The notes under the pieces were generated by a model. The model did no database searches and was not told where the DNA came from. It saw only the letters and a program-made list of their open reading frames with translations. A program made the position numbers and the translations under genes. 64,000 nucleotides of DNA from positions 62,001-126,000 of the forward strand of contig MKVQ01000024.1 in the NCBI GenBank assembly GCA_001899635.1, written 5' to 3'. Shown piece by piece: positions 1-9,902 of the stretch. Every line of letters starts with the position of its first letter. Position 1 is the stretch's first letter. Origin of the DNA: Myxococcales bacterium 68-20. GTDB lineage: Bacteria; Myxococcota_A; Polyangia; Polyangiales; Polyangiaceae.

Positions 1-2
1 CG

Positions 3-524
3 GCCTGGCTGAGCCTGGCCGATCGCCGCTACCTGGAGTTCGACGAGCGGGCTCGCGGCGACTGGCTCGGGCCGGTCCGCGGGCCGCTCTGGTGCGGCTT
101 CACCTGGCTGACGCCGGCGCTGCACGAGGCGGATGACTCGCCATCGGAATGGGAGTCGGCATTCGTGTATCTGGCGCGGCTTGCCCACCATCTGCTGCCC
201 GAGGCCGCTCATGCCGCCTACCGCGCCTGGCTGGAGGGCTGCATCGACCGGATCGTCCTGCATCATCCGGCGCCGGTCGTGCGACCGACCGAGGACCTCT
301 TTGGTCGATGGACGGAATGGCGGCGCGGCCCCTATGTCACCGCGGCCTGCTTCGATCTCAGGACGCCCTACGATCCCACCGCCGAGCATGACCGGCTGGA
401 GCACCTGCTGCAGTCCGCGGACATCGCCGAGAACCCGCTGCTGAAATCACCCGCGGCGCTGGAGGAGGAAGGGTTGGACCATCCCTATCAGGCACTGCCG
501 CCTTACGACGGATTGAAAGGCTGA
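3..524 (+). CDS. Partial hypothetical protein, island paralogue A (5' end outside window)
   Basis: The reading frame is open from the first complete codon of the window to a TGA at 522-524, so the N-terminus lies upstream; 173 residues are visible. No known domain is recognised. Its C-terminal half resembles the gene at 677-1456: an aligned AxxAWLEG / EAWLEKA helix and a shared tail of the type NPxL...EGLDHPY / NPFL...QGFPGEPY. Leucine is encoded mainly by CTG, whereas the rest of the window prefers CTC, which suggests a foreign origin. A partner or immunity-type role is conceivable because related small genes in tandem often are, but nothing in the sequence shows it. Confidence 0.7.
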   Translation, partial: AWLSLADRRYLEFDERARGDWLGPVRGPLWCGFTWLTPALHEADDSPSEWESAFVYLARLAHHLLPEAAHAAYRAWLEGCIDRIVLHHPAPVVRPTEDLFGRWTEWRRGPYVTAACFDLRTPYDPTAEHDRLEHLLQSADIAENPLLKSPAALEEEGLDHPYQALPPYDGLKG

Positions 525-676
525 GTGGCGTCTGCTCGAGGGCGTCGCCGACACGCTCGACGCGGCGAGGCGTGCGCTCAACCGTCAGCGCTGGTGGGTC
601 AGAGCTTGTGATCTGCAAATATAGTTGATGTGAGCCTCGCGCCGTCTTCATCTCCTTCGTTCGGATCCTCCTCCCC
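525..676. other. Short intergenic stretch with a gene-like remnant
   Basis: No complete gene is present. One forward frame (526-624) encodes about 32 coding-like residues (WRLLEGVADTLDAARRALN...) before a TAG, and it uses CTC leucine codons like the native part of the window. It could be a remnant of a disrupted native gene or chance. Confidence 0.3.
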
Positions 677-1456
677 ATGTTGAATCGCCCCGCCCACATC
701 CCCGCCGCCGTCACCCAGGCCCCGCTCACCTTCTCCTGGAGCAACGAGATCGCGCTGCGTCTCGACGACTTCGACGCAGTGCCGCCGCGACTGGGGAACG
801 CGCTGGAGAAGGTCAACTACAAGGGCAAGATGGCCCTCGCCCTGGGCTGCCTGGAATGGGTGGTCTGGCGTCTGTCGGGCTTGACCGATGTGCAGGACGC
901 GCTGCAGCGGATCGAAGCCGGCTGGGCCTCTCAGGTGTCCGTGGCCTATGCGCGCAGCCTGAACCTCGCGAGCGTGCGCGACGAACTCACCGCGCCCGGC
1001 GACCCGGCCCGCCCGCTGCAGACCGCGCTGATCCGCCTGGAGATGCTGCAGCTGATCTACCGCAAGGGCAAGACGCAGATGATCTCCATGTCCGGCCGCT
1101 GCGCGCTGCTGGCCTTCCATGTGCTGCCGCCCGACAGTGGCTTCGAGGCCTGGCTGGAGAAGGCGCTGGTCGCGATGGCCGTCACCGATCTCTGCGGTCC
1201 CGACTACGACCGCCGCGCCCGCAGCTTCGACTACAGCGGCGAAGCGGCGGTGCCCCGCGCCTGGCTCGATGACCTGAGCGTGCCGCGCGACCCGGCGGCC
1301 GCGGCCGCCGACTGGAACGCCTTTTTCACGGCCGCCGATCCCGCGAGCAATCCGTTCCTCGTGCCCGCCGACGAGATGCGCGCGCAGGGCTTCCCCGGCG
1401 AGCCCTACGTTTTTGAAGCCGCACCAAGCGGCCCGCGGACCGGCCCGAGCCAGTAG
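677..1456 (+). CDS. Hypothetical protein, island paralogue B
   Basis: A 259-residue protein of unknown function that starts at an ATG. There is no signal peptide or membrane segment. The sequence looks mostly alpha-helical, with several Trp and Leu-rich amphipathic stretches, and ends in a Pro/Gly/Ala tail. It is related to the partial gene ending at 524: the pair shares a motif RxALLAFHVLP / RLAHHLLPE, then an AWLE helix, then NPFLVPADEM / NPLLKSPAAL and GEPY / DHPY near the end. Leucine is mostly CTG, unlike the CTC-rich genes right of 1.7 kb. It is the last gene before the 3' end of a tRNA-Leu, a typical place for integrated DNA. Function is not assignable. Confidence 0.75.
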   Translation: MLNRPAHIPAAVTQAPLTFSWSNEIALRLDDFDAVPPRLGNALEKVNYKGKMALALGCLEWVVWRLSGLTDVQDALQRIEAGWASQVSVAYARSLNLASVRDELTAPGDPARPLQTALIRLEMLQLIYRKGKTQMISMSGRCALLAFHVLPPDSGFEAWLEKALVAMAVTDLCGPDYDRRARSFDYSGEAAVPRAWLDDLSVPRDPAAAAADWNAFFTAADPASNPFLVPADEMRAQGFPGEPYVFEAAPSGPRTGPSQ

Positions 1457-1734
1457 CGTGAAGACGTCGAGCGTCAGCTCGCGGCGCTCGGTGCCGCCAA
1501 GACGAACTACCTCGCGAGCGGCGTGAAGCTTCCACCGTTCTTCGACGATGGTGAGCAAAGGTCGACAAACAGCACGGGCGGCGCACGAGGCCGGGCTCGC
1601 CGACATTCACCCGCTCGACGAGCTCATCCCGGAGGTCGGGAGCCGTGCTCGCGGCTCCGGACGCGGCTCCCAAGGGAAACCTCAGCAGTTTCTTGCCTGC
1701 GGATCCACAGGGGACATCCCTGGTGATCACGCTT
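1457..1734. other. Gene-free junction between island genes and tRNA-Leu
   Basis: No full gene is seen. The first 120 bases can be read as a CTC-rich, coding-like fragment (REDVERQLAALGAAK...), which may be the decayed end of a native gene. The stretch abuts the CCA end of tRNA-Leu and would be expected to contain an attachment-site boundary, but no duplicated tRNA end is visible inside the window. Confidence 0.35.
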
Positions 1735-1820
1735 TGGTAGCCCCTCTCGGACTCGAACCGAGACGCCCTTCCGGGCCAGAGATTTTAAATCTCCTGCGTA
1801 TACCGTTCCGCCAAGGGGCC
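1735..1820 (-). tRNA. tRNA-Leu (anticodon UAA)
   Basis: Read on the minus strand, the sequence folds as a class II tRNA of 86 nt including an encoded CCA. The 7-bp acceptor stem is GGCCCCT / AGGGGCT. The anticodon stem GGAGA / TCTCT holds the loop TTTAAAA with anticodon TAA. A long variable arm (around GGCCCGGAAGGGC) and a T arm with GGTTCGAGTCC follow. The anticodon and the long variable arm identify leucine, decoding UUA/UUG. The 3' end points left, towards the compositionally different genes at 1-1456. Confidence 0.95.
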
Positions 1821-1834
1821 GCGCGACGAGGTCG

Positions 1835-1856
1835 CCTGGTCGATCGATCGACCAGG
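1835..1856. promoter_or_regulatory. Perfect 22-bp palindrome upstream of tRNA-Leu
   Basis: The 22 bases read identically on both strands, with arms CCTGGTCGATC / GATCGACCAGG and no loop. They lie 15 bp upstream of the mature 5' end of tRNA-Leu and 57 bp upstream of the gene at 1913. There is no T-tract, so a terminator is unlikely; a dimeric-protein operator or a restriction/recombination site fits better. Confidence 0.5.
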
Positions 1857-1912
1857 TAGCCATACTACCAAAGGCTTTGTCGCGTTGTCCGCTTGGCTCA
1901 GAATGCGCAGCC

Positions 1913-2431
1913 ATGCGACGGAAGAACCTCGCCTTTGCTTTCGCGCTCAGCGCGGCCGCTCTCACGATCCCCGGTCTCGCCCATGCGGACCAGTCGATCA
2001 TCAAGAACCCGGGGGATCACCCCTCCTACCGCTTCGAGGCCGAGCCCCACGGGCTCATCGGCTTCGGCGGTCCGTTCCGCCACGGTCGCGGAGAGCTCGG
2101 CGCGGGCTTCCGCGGCACGGTGGTCATCGTCGACAACGGCTTCGTGAAGTCCATCAATAACAGCGTCGGGATCACGTTCGGCGGCGACCTCTTCTTCGGT
2201 CGCGGCACGCTGTTCATCCCCGTGGCGATGCAGTGGAACTTCTGGCTCTCGACCCACTGGTCGGTCTTCGCCGAGCCGGGCATCGGGTTCGCCGCGAACC
2301 GCGATCGCGACCGCGATGCCGTCCACCCCGTGCTCATGCTCGGCGGTCGCTACCACTTCAACGACAAGGTCTCGCTGACGATGCGGCTCGGCTACCCCGC
2401 CTTCACGATCGGCGCGTCGTTCTTCCTCTGA
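1913..2431 (+). CDS. Small exported protein, probable outer-membrane beta-barrel-like
   Basis: A 172-residue protein. The ATG at 1913 is chosen because it gives a clean Sec signal peptide (MRRKNLAFAFALSAAALTIP... ending ...LAHA) cleaved near residue 24; an upstream in-frame start at 1877 would bury it. The mature part alternates Gly/aromatic and polar residues (GITFGGDLFFGRG, WNFWLSTHWSVFAEPGIG, GGRYHFNDKVSLTMRLGYP) and ends ...GASFFL with a C-terminal aromatic pattern, as in small outer-membrane barrel proteins. It stands alone, convergent with the leucine operon. Specific function is unknown. Confidence 0.75.
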   Translation: MRRKNLAFAFALSAAALTIPGLAHADQSIIKNPGDHPSYRFEAEPHGLIGFGGPFRHGRGELGAGFRGTVVIVDNGFVKSINNSVGITFGGDLFFGRGTLFIPVAMQWNFWLSTHWSVFAEPGIGFAANRDRDRDAVHPVLMLGGRYHFNDKVSLTMRLGYPAFTIGASFFL

Positions 2432-2504
2432 CGCGCTCGTTCCTCGACGCTGGCCTTCACGATCGAAGGCCAGCGCGAGGGTACGACCTGGATGCGCTAT
2501 CGGG

Positions 2505-4514
2505 TCAGGAGGCCTTCTTCTCCTCGTCCTCCTCCAGGACGACGAGCTCGGCGCCTTCGCTGACCTGCTCGCCGACGCCGTAGACGAAGCGCTTCACGAC
2601 GCCTGCGCGCGGAGCGGAGATCGTCAGCTCCATCTTCATCGCCTCGAGCACCATGAGCGCCGCGCCCTTCTCGACCTTCGCTCCCTCGGCGGCGACGTGG
2701 GCGATGACCTTCCCGGGCATCGGCGCGCGCAGGCCGCCGCTGTGCGAATCACCGTTCGTCTCGACGTAGAGCGGATCGACGACGTCGAGCTCGCACCGCG
2801 TGCCGTCGGCGAACACATGGAGGCGGGCGCCGTCCGGGACGGCCGTCGCCCGGAGCGCGCTCCCGCCGAGCGTGAGGCGAAGGGCGTGGCCACTCAGCAC
2901 CTCGAAGCCGACGCGCGTGGGTGGAGCGTCGGCCTTGCCGACCGCGACGTCGTACTGCCCTTCGGACACGAAGGTCGCGAAGAGCTCGCGGGTCTCCTCG
3001 CCGTGGCGAAGCGTGACGAGTTGAGGTGCAGACGCTCCGAGGCGCCAGCCGTCGACCGGCGCCCACGGCGAGCCTGCCTCGGTCGCGGTGGCCGCCGCTC
3101 GACGCGCGAGCTCGGCGGCCGTTCCCACGAGCCACGTGCTCTCCGGCGGAGCGTTCCGCTCCGGCAAGAGGGTGTCGCGCTCGCGCTCGATGAGGCCGGT
3201 ATCGAGACGTGCCTTCGCGAACGACTCGCTGCGGACGAGCCGTCCGAGGAACTCGACGTTGCTCTCGACGCCGACGATCTCGTAGCGATCGAGCGCGCCG
3301 GCGAGTCGAGCGAGCGCGGAGTCGCGGTCCTCTCCCCACACGATGAGCTTCGCGATCATCGGGTCGTAGTGCGGCGTGATCGCATCGCCCTGCTCGACCC
3401 CGGTGTCGACGCGAACGTTCTCCGAGACCGGCGGGGGCACGAGGTGCACGAGCCGCCCGGTCGACGGGAGGAAGCCTGCGCTCGGGTTCTCGGCGTAGAT
3501 GCGCGCCTCGATCGAGTGGCCGTTGATCGTGAGCTCGTCCTGGCGGAGCGGGAGCTTCTCGCCGGAAGCCACCCGGAGCTGCCACTCGACGAGATCGACA
3601 CCGGTGATCTTCTCGGTCACCGGATGCTCGACCTGGAGGCGAGTGTTCATCTCCATGAAGTAGAAGGTGCCCGCCTGGTCCGCGATGAACTCCACGGTCC
3701 CGGCGCCGGCATAGCCGACCGCCTGTGCGGCGCGGATGGCGCTCCTGCCCATCGCCGCCCGCCGCTCCTCCGTCATGCCCGGTGCAGGCGCCTCCTCGAG
3801 GACCTTCTGGTGACGGCGCTGGACCGAGCAGTCGCGCTCGAAGAGGTGCACGTAGTTGCCGTGCTGATCGCCGAAGATCTGGACCTCGATGTGTCGCGGG
3901 CGCTCGATGTAGCGCTCGACGAGGACGTGATCGGAGCCGAACGAGCTCGCCGCCTCGCGCTTGCACGACGCGAGGGCCGCTGCGAAGTCCGACGCGACGT
4001 CGACGCGGCGCATTCCCTTGCCGCCGCCGCCCGCGCTCGCCTTGATCAGCACCGGGTAGCCGATGCGTGAGGCCTCGTCGGCGAGACGCTCCGGGCTCTG
4101 CTCGTCCCCGTGGTAACCCGGCGTGAGCGGAACGTCGAACTTCTCCATCAACGACTTGGCGACCGACTTCGAGCCCATCGCTCGGATCGCGGACGCGCTC
4201 GGGCCGACGAACACGATGCCCTGCGCGGCGCAGGCCTCGGCGAGCTCGGCGTTCTCGGAGAGGAAGCCGTAGCCCGGGTGGATCGCCTCGGCGCCCGACG
4301 CCTTCGCCGCGGCGAGGATCTTCTCCACCGAGAGATAAGACTCGCGCGGCGGCGCAGGTCCGAGCAAGACGGCGCGGTCGGCGAGGCGAACGTGGCGGGC
4401 CGAGGCGTCGGCCTCGGAGTAGACGGCGACCGTCGTGATGCCGAGACGGCGCGCGGTGTCGATGATCCGGCAGGCGATTTCGCCGCGGTTGGCGATGAGG
4501 AGCGAGCGAAACAT
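2505..4514 (-). CDS. liuD: Methylcrotonyl-CoA carboxylase, biotin-carrying (alpha) subunit
   Basis: A 669-residue biotin carboxylase plus biotin carrier protein, which carboxylates biotin for the conversion of 3-methylcrotonyl-CoA to 3-methylglutaconyl-CoA in leucine breakdown. The start MFRSLLIANRGEIACRI matches the family's canonical N-terminus; the longer open frame upstream is shadow. An ATP-grasp biotin carboxylase domain (ASAGGGGKGMR, EMNTRLQVEHPVTE) fills residues 1-450. The C-terminal biotinyl domain carries EAMKMEL with the lysine at residue 627, and the protein ends in an acidic/Lys tail. It lies 8 bp downstream of the carboxyltransferase subunit gene. Propionyl- or geranyl-CoA carboxylase is the alternative, but the neighbouring isovaleryl-CoA dehydrogenase argues for methylcrotonyl-CoA. 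Confidence 0.92.
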   Translation of the reverse strand: MFRSLLIANRGEIACRIIDTARRLGITTVAVYSEADASARHVRLADRAVLLGPAPPRESYLSVEKILAAAKASGAEAIHPGYGFLSENAELAEACAAQGIVFVGPSASAIRAMGSKSVAKSLMEKFDVPLTPGYHGDEQSPERLADEASRIGYPVLIKASAGGGGKGMRRVDVASDFAAALASCKREAASSFGSDHVLVERYIERPRHIEVQIFGDQHGNYVHLFERDCSVQRRHQKVLEEAPAPGMTEERRAAMGRSAIRAAQAVGYAGAGTVEFIADQAGTFYFMEMNTRLQVEHPVTEKITGVDLVEWQLRVASGEKLPLRQDELTINGHSIEARIYAENPSAGFLPSTGRLVHLVPPPVSENVRVDTGVEQGDAITPHYDPMIAKLIVWGEDRDSALARLAGALDRYEIVGVESNVEFLGRLVRSESFAKARLDTGLIERERDTLLPERNAPPESTWLVGTAAELARRAAATATEAGSPWAPVDGWRLGASAPQLVTLRHGEETRELFATFVSEGQYDVAVGKADAPPTRVGFEVLSGHALRLTLGGSALRATAVPDGARLHVFADGTRCELDVVDPLYVETNGDSHSGGLRAPMPGKVIAHVAAEGAKVEKGAALMVLEAMKMELTISAPRAGVVKRFVYGVGEQVSEGAELVVLEEDEEKKAS

Positions 4515-4522
4515 GGCGTTCT

Positions 4523-6130
<1,608 letters not shown>

Positions 6131-6137
6131 GGCTTCC

Positions 6138-7313
6138 TCAGGCCGTCTCCGCGAAGAGCTCGCGGCCGATCAGCATCCGGCGGATCTCGGAGGTGCCGGC
6201 GCCGATCTCGTAGAGCTTGGCGTCGCGCAGGAGGCGCGGCGTGGGGAACTCGTTGATGTACCCGTTGCCGCCCAGGATCTGGATCGCCTCGAGGGCCATC
6301 CAGGTCGCCTTCTCGGCAGCATAGAGGATCGCGCCGGCCGCGTCCTTGCGGAGCGTCCGGGCGTGGTCGGCACGGTCGCACGCCTTGCCGACCGCGTAGA
6401 CGTAGGCTCGGCACGCCGACCACGTCGAGTACATGTCCGCAAGCTTCGCCTGGATGAGTTGGAACGTGCCGATGCTCTGCCCGAACTGCTTGCGCTCGTG
6501 CACGTAGGGAAGGGTGACGTCGAGGCACGCGCGCATGATGCCGAGCGGACCGCCGGAGAGGACCGCGCGCTCGTAGTCGAGGCCCGACATCAGCACGCGA
6601 ACTCCGCCGCCCACGGGGCCGAGCACGTTCTCCTCCGGCACCTCGCAGTCCTCGAAGAAGACCGGGTAGGTGTTGGAGCCGCGCATGCCGAGCTTGTCGA
6701 GCTTCTCGCCGAACGAGAGGCCCTTCGCGTCCTTGTCGACGATGAAGGCGGTGATGCCCTTCGGACCCGCGGCGGGATCCGTCTTGGCGTAGACCACCAT
6801 CACGTTGGCCTCACCGCCGTTCGTGATCCACATCTTCGAGCCGTTGAGCAGGTAGCGGTCGCCCTTCTTGTCCGCCTTGAGCTGCATGCTCACGACGTCC
6901 GAGCCCGCACCGGGCTCGCTCATCGCCAGCGCCCCGACGTGGTCTCCGGAGACGAGCTTGGGGAGGTACTTCTGCTTCTGCGCCTCGCTGCCGTTGCGGT
7001 GGATCTGGTTGATGCAGAGGTTCGAGTGCGCACCGTACGACAGCGCCACGGACGCCGACGCGCGGGAGAGCTCTTCCATCACGACGATGTGGGCGAGGTA
7101 GCCGAGGTTCGTCCCGCCGTACTCCTCGGTCACGGTCATGCCGTGGGCTCCGAGATCGCCGAGCTTCTTCCACAGATCTTCGGGGAACAGATTCTGCCGA
7201 TCGATCTCGGCCGCGCGCGGCGCGATCTCCTTGTCGGCAAAACGTCGAACGGTGGCGCGAAGCGCGTCGATGGACTCGCCGAGCTCGAATCCGAGCTCCG
7301 TGAACTGCGTCAT
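6138..7313 (-). CDS. liuA: Isovaleryl-CoA dehydrogenase
   Basis: A 391-residue acyl-CoA dehydrogenase that oxidises isovaleryl-CoA to 3-methylcrotonyl-CoA with FAD, passing electrons to ETF. The ATG at 7313 follows a GGAGAT Shine-Dalgarno and gives the normal family length; the frame continues upstream without coding features. Signature segments include the FAD-site [14 protein letters not shown] and [12 protein letters not shown], and [14 protein letters not shown], whose Glu248 is at the catalytic base position specific to isovaleryl-type enzymes. It is the first gene of the leucine operon. Other enzymes of the pathway (3-methylglutaconyl-CoA hydratase, HMG-CoA lyase) are not in the window. 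Confidence 0.93.
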   Translation of the reverse strand: MTQFTELGFELGESIDALRATVRRFADKEIAPRAAEIDRQNLFPEDLWKKLGDLGAHGMTVTEEYGGTNLGYLAHIVVMEELSRASASVALSYGAHSNLCINQIHRNGSEAQKQKYLPKLVSGDHVGALAMSEPGAGSDVVSMQLKADKKGDRYLLNGSKMWITNGGEANVMVVYAKTDPAAGPKGITAFIVDKDAKGLSFGEKLDKLGMRGSNTYPVFFEDCEVPEENVLGPVGGGVRVLMSGLDYERAVLSGGPLGIMRACLDVTLPYVHERKQFGQSIGTFQLIQAKLADMYSTWSACRAYVYAVGKACDRADHARTLRKDAAGAILYAAEKATWMALEAIQILGGNGYINEFPTPRLLRDAKLYEIGAGTSEIRRMLIGRELFAETA

Positions 7314-7353
7314 GAGTATCTCCGTCGTCGGCGCCGCCACACCGGCGCCGACG

Positions 7354-7412
7354 CAGGATGGTAGGCTGCAGGAGGTCGCAGAATCGGCCAGGATGGTTGC
7401 AGATCCTGCCAA
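7354..7412. promoter_or_regulatory. Putative AraC-type operator in front of the leucine operon (box 1)
   Basis: The segment ends 41 bp upstream of the isovaleryl-CoA dehydrogenase start. It contains two direct copies of CAGGATGGT (7354-7362 and 7389-7397, 35 bp apart) and ends in GGTTGCAGATCCTGCCAA. About 45 of 54 aligned bases match the segment at 9785-9838 upstream of the AraC-family gene, with one 3-bp gap. A shared binding site for that regulator is the simplest reading. Confidence 0.6.
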
Positions 7413-7605
7413 GCTATCGGGAGCCATGCGCGCGCGGGCAGGGGCCCTCGGCCCGGGGGCCCCGAGGGGAACACGCGCGGAGCGACGCCGAGCGAGGGGA
7501 CAATCCCAGCCACTCAGCGCGACTCAGCGCGACCTTGCCTCGAGCGAGCGCTCGTCACGCTCGACCTCGTCCGGGCGCTCGCTGTAGCGGCGATGGGACG
7601 ATCTG

Positions 7606-7731
7606 ATGTGTGGTCGCTACACCACCGGTCGCGAGACGCACGCCGATGCTCGATCCGTCGCGTCGGCACGATGCGTGCTGGCGGCCCTTCATCCCCAGGT
7701 CGAGACGAATGTCGAACACGGAGGTTCGGGT
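7606..7731 (+). pseudogene. Possible remnant of an SRAP/YedK-type gene start
   Basis: An ATG at 7606 begins MCGRYTTGRE. MCGRYT is the diagnostic N-terminus of SRAP (YedK/HMCES) proteins, whose Cys2 crosslinks to abasic DNA. The resemblance stops after about ten residues, and the frame runs into the signal peptide of the next gene. Either a decayed gene start or coincidence; the frame fusion is not a likely real protein. Confidence 0.25.
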
Positions 7732-8361
7732 ATGAAGGTGGTGACGCGTAGAACGGTCCTTTCGCTCGCGGCGTTGACCGCAGCGACGGCGACGACAGGC
7801 TGCTTCGGCAGCTTCGCGGCGACGAACAAGCTGTGGAAGTTCAACGACTCGATCGCCGAGTCCAAGTGGCTCAAGTGGCTCTTGTTCCTCGGACTGATCA
7901 TCCTGCCCGTCTACAGCCTCTTCATCCTGGGTGACGCCCTCATCTTCAACACGATCGAGTTCTTCACGGACAAGAACCCGCTCAGCGCCAAGCGCGATCT
8001 CGGCAACGGGCAGCAGCTCGCCTTCGAGCGCGACCCGAAGAACCCCGATCGAGTGCGTGTCGAGCACTTCGAGCACGGCAAGCTCATCGGCACCTGGTAC
8101 GTCGAACGCGACGGTGATCGGTTCTCCGTGCTCGACGAGCATCAGCGTCTCATCGCGACGACGCGCGAGAACGATGGCTCGGTCTCGCTCGTCGATGCCA
8201 AGGGCGCCGAGCTTGCCCACGTCGACGAGGACACGCTCCACCAGGCCTCGATGCGCCTGAAGCAGACCGGCTCGCCGCGCGTTGCCCTCGGCGAGGCCCT
8301 CGACGAGCGCACGACGCGCGAGCTCGTCGCCCGTAGGGGCGGCGCGTTCCAGACGCTCTGA
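7732..8361 (+). CDS. DUF3332 family lipoprotein
   Basis: A 209-residue lipoprotein. The start ATG lies 7 bp after a GGAGG ribosome site, which decides it over the upstream ATG at 7606. The signal peptide MKVVTRRTVLSLAALTAATATTGC has a lipobox Cys at residue 24. GCFGSFAATNKLWKFN, then a membrane-like hydrophobic stretch (LLFLGLIILPVYSLFILGDALIFNTIEFF), are the hallmarks of the DUF3332 family, whose function is unknown. The C-terminal half is hydrophilic and may be a small beta domain. It is divergent from the leucine operon. Confidence 0.8.
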   Translation: MKVVTRRTVLSLAALTAATATTGCFGSFAATNKLWKFNDSIAESKWLKWLLFLGLIILPVYSLFILGDALIFNTIEFFTDKNPLSAKRDLGNGQQLAFERDPKNPDRVRVEHFEHGKLIGTWYVERDGDRFSVLDEHQRLIATTRENDGSVSLVDAKGAELAHVDEDTLHQASMRLKQTGSPRVALGEALDERTTRELVARRGGAFQTL

Positions 8362-8527
8362 CATCGGCGGCGGCGCCTCGAATCGGCGCCGGACGCGTGA
8401 CGAGAGGAGGTCGCGTGACGAGGAGTCGCGCGGCCTCTTCTCGTATGGGGAGGCGACTTGGGGCCCGCGCCCCGACCACCCGAAACGTGGGCCCCCGGCC
8501 GCGTTGCCCGAAGGGCTCAGGCCGAGA

Positions 8528-9019
8528 TCACCTCGCGTCGCCCTGCTCCGCGAGGCCGGACACGGCGAGGGCGACGGAGAGAGGGCGGTTCGCGGCCGCT
8601 TGCTCCACCCGGCGACGCCACATCAGCTGCCCCGTCTCGAGCGCGAAGGCAAAGAGGCCGGTGGCGTTGACGACGAAGACTTGTCCGCCGTCGATCAAGA
8701 GCGTCGCCGTGAAGTGGGCGATGTTCTGTCCGAGCTTCAACTCCTGCCGCCAGAGCAGGCGGCCTGTCGCGTACTCGAGACAGCAGATGTGAGCCGTGCC
8801 GTCGGCGTTCGCGAACATGCCCTTCTCGTCCATGCGAGCCGCCACCAGGACGACGCGGTGCTCGTCGGCGGCGATGCGCGTCACGTGGCGATAGTCCATC
8901 TGGCCGTCGGGAACGCGAAACTCCCACGCGACCTCTCCCGTCCCACGTTGGTACGCGGTCACGGTTCCATCGATGGCCGTGAAGACGAATGGGCTCGGAC
9001 TGGGGGGCGCTCGGTACAT
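8528..9019 (-). CDS. Short PQQ-like beta-propeller repeat protein
   Basis: A 163-residue protein with blade-like repeats: AIDGTVTAYQRGTGEVAWEFRVP, CLEYATGRLLWRQELKLG and ALETGQLMWRRRVEQ. These match the alternating 'AxDxxTGxxxWxxxL' pattern of PQQ-type propellers. Only about three to four blades are present, against six to eight in complete propellers, and there is no signal peptide, so it may be a truncated or oligomerising version. Its start region faces the Nudix gene. Ligand unknown. Confidence 0.6.
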   Translation of the reverse strand: MYRAPPSPSPFVFTAIDGTVTAYQRGTGEVAWEFRVPDGQMDYRHVTRIAADEHRVVLVAARMDEKGMFANADGTAHICCLEYATGRLLWRQELKLGQNIAHFTATLLIDGGQVFVVNATGLFAFALETGQLMWRRRVEQAAANRPLSVALAVSGLAEQGDAR

Positions 9020-9116
9020 GGTGTCAGCCTAGCGTCTCGTCGCGTGCTCGAGTCAGCGACTCGTCGACGGCCCAGTGGTCCAGCGCGTCAGGGGCGCCAT
9101 GCTATGCCGTCGCCCC

Positions 9117-9746
9117 ATGGTGGATCCGGACTGGCTGCACTGGACACGGGAGCTCCAAGCGATCGCGCAGACGGGGCTCGCGTTCGTCCGCGACCCCTAC
9201 GACCGCGAGCGCTACGAGATGGTGCGCTCCCTCGCATCCAGGATGATGGCGGCACAGACGGCAACCCCAGCCGAGCGGATCGAGGCTCTGTTCGAAGGCG
9301 AGAGCGGATACGCCACTCCGAAGGTGGATGTCCGCGGAGCCGTGTTCGACGACCGAGGCCGTGTGCTGATGGTGCGCGAGATCGCGGACCACGGGAACTG
9401 GACGCTGCCTGGAGGTTGGGCCGACGTGAACCTCACGCCGGCGGAGAACGTCGTCAAAGAGGTGCGCGAGGAGAGTGGCTTCGAAGTGCGCGTGCGCAAG
9501 CTCGCGGCCGTCTGGGATCGCACCCGTCAGGGGCATCCGCCTGCACCGTTCTCGTGCTGCAAGTTCTTCTTCCTCTGCGACCTCGTCGGGGGGAAGGAGG
9601 CGACGAGCATCGAGACGTCCGAGGTGAAGTGGTTCCGCGAAGACGAGCTGCCCGAGGACATTTCGCTTGCACGGGTGCTCCCCGGCCAGGTCCGACGCAT
9701 GTTCGCGCATGCGCGTGATGCCTCGCTTCCGACCGAGTTCGACTGA
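9117..9746 (+). CDS. Nudix hydrolase with N-terminal Hydrolase_N-type domain
   Basis: A 209-residue hydrolase of nucleoside diphosphates linked to another group X. The N-terminal [34 protein letters not shown] is the small helical domain found in the ADP-ribose-type subgroup. The Nudix box occupies residues 99-122 ([19 protein letters not shown], then EESGF); the usual Arg before the first Glu pair is Lys, a conservative change. Substrate not determinable (ADP-ribose or CDP-choline are usual for this architecture). The ATG at 9117 is preferred because the domain starts directly there. Confidence 0.88.
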   Translation: MVDPDWLHWTRELQAIAQTGLAFVRDPYDRERYEMVRSLASRMMAAQTATPAERIEALFEGESGYATPKVDVRGAVFDDRGRVLMVREIADHGNWTLPGGWADVNLTPAENVVKEVREESGFEVRVRKLAAVWDRTRQGHPPAPFSCCKFFFLCDLVGGKEATSIETSEVKWFREDELPEDISLARVLPGQVRRMFAHARDASLPTEFD

Positions 9747-9784
9747 GACGAACAGCGATCACCACGAGCGCCTGGCGCCGGCCC

Positions 9785-9838
9785 GGATGGTAGGGCGCGA
9801 GAGGTCGGAGGAACGGCCGGGGTTGCCGATCCTGCCAA
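9785..9838. promoter_or_regulatory. Putative AraC-type operator, autoregulatory site (box 2)
   Basis: The segment begins GGATGGTAGG, continues through GAGGTCG and CGGCC, and ends GGTTGCCGATCCTGCCAA, 64 bp before the AraC-family start codon. It matches box 1 at 7356-7412 in roughly 45 of 54 aligned positions, including 17 of 18 in the last block. The orientation relative to the downstream gene is opposite to that at the leucine operon. Confidence 0.6.
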
Positions 9839-9902
9839 CGTGTACGAAGCTCTACGCGTGAGAGCTCGGCGTCCCTTGCCCCGTCGTCGCGCGGAGACGC
9901 CC

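Noticed and set aside
2697-4070. A long open frame opposite the methylcrotonyl-CoA carboxylase alpha gene
   Set aside because: It is composed of Arg/Asp/Leu-rich non-natural sequence produced by the complementary strand of a high-GC gene; no ribosome site or family.
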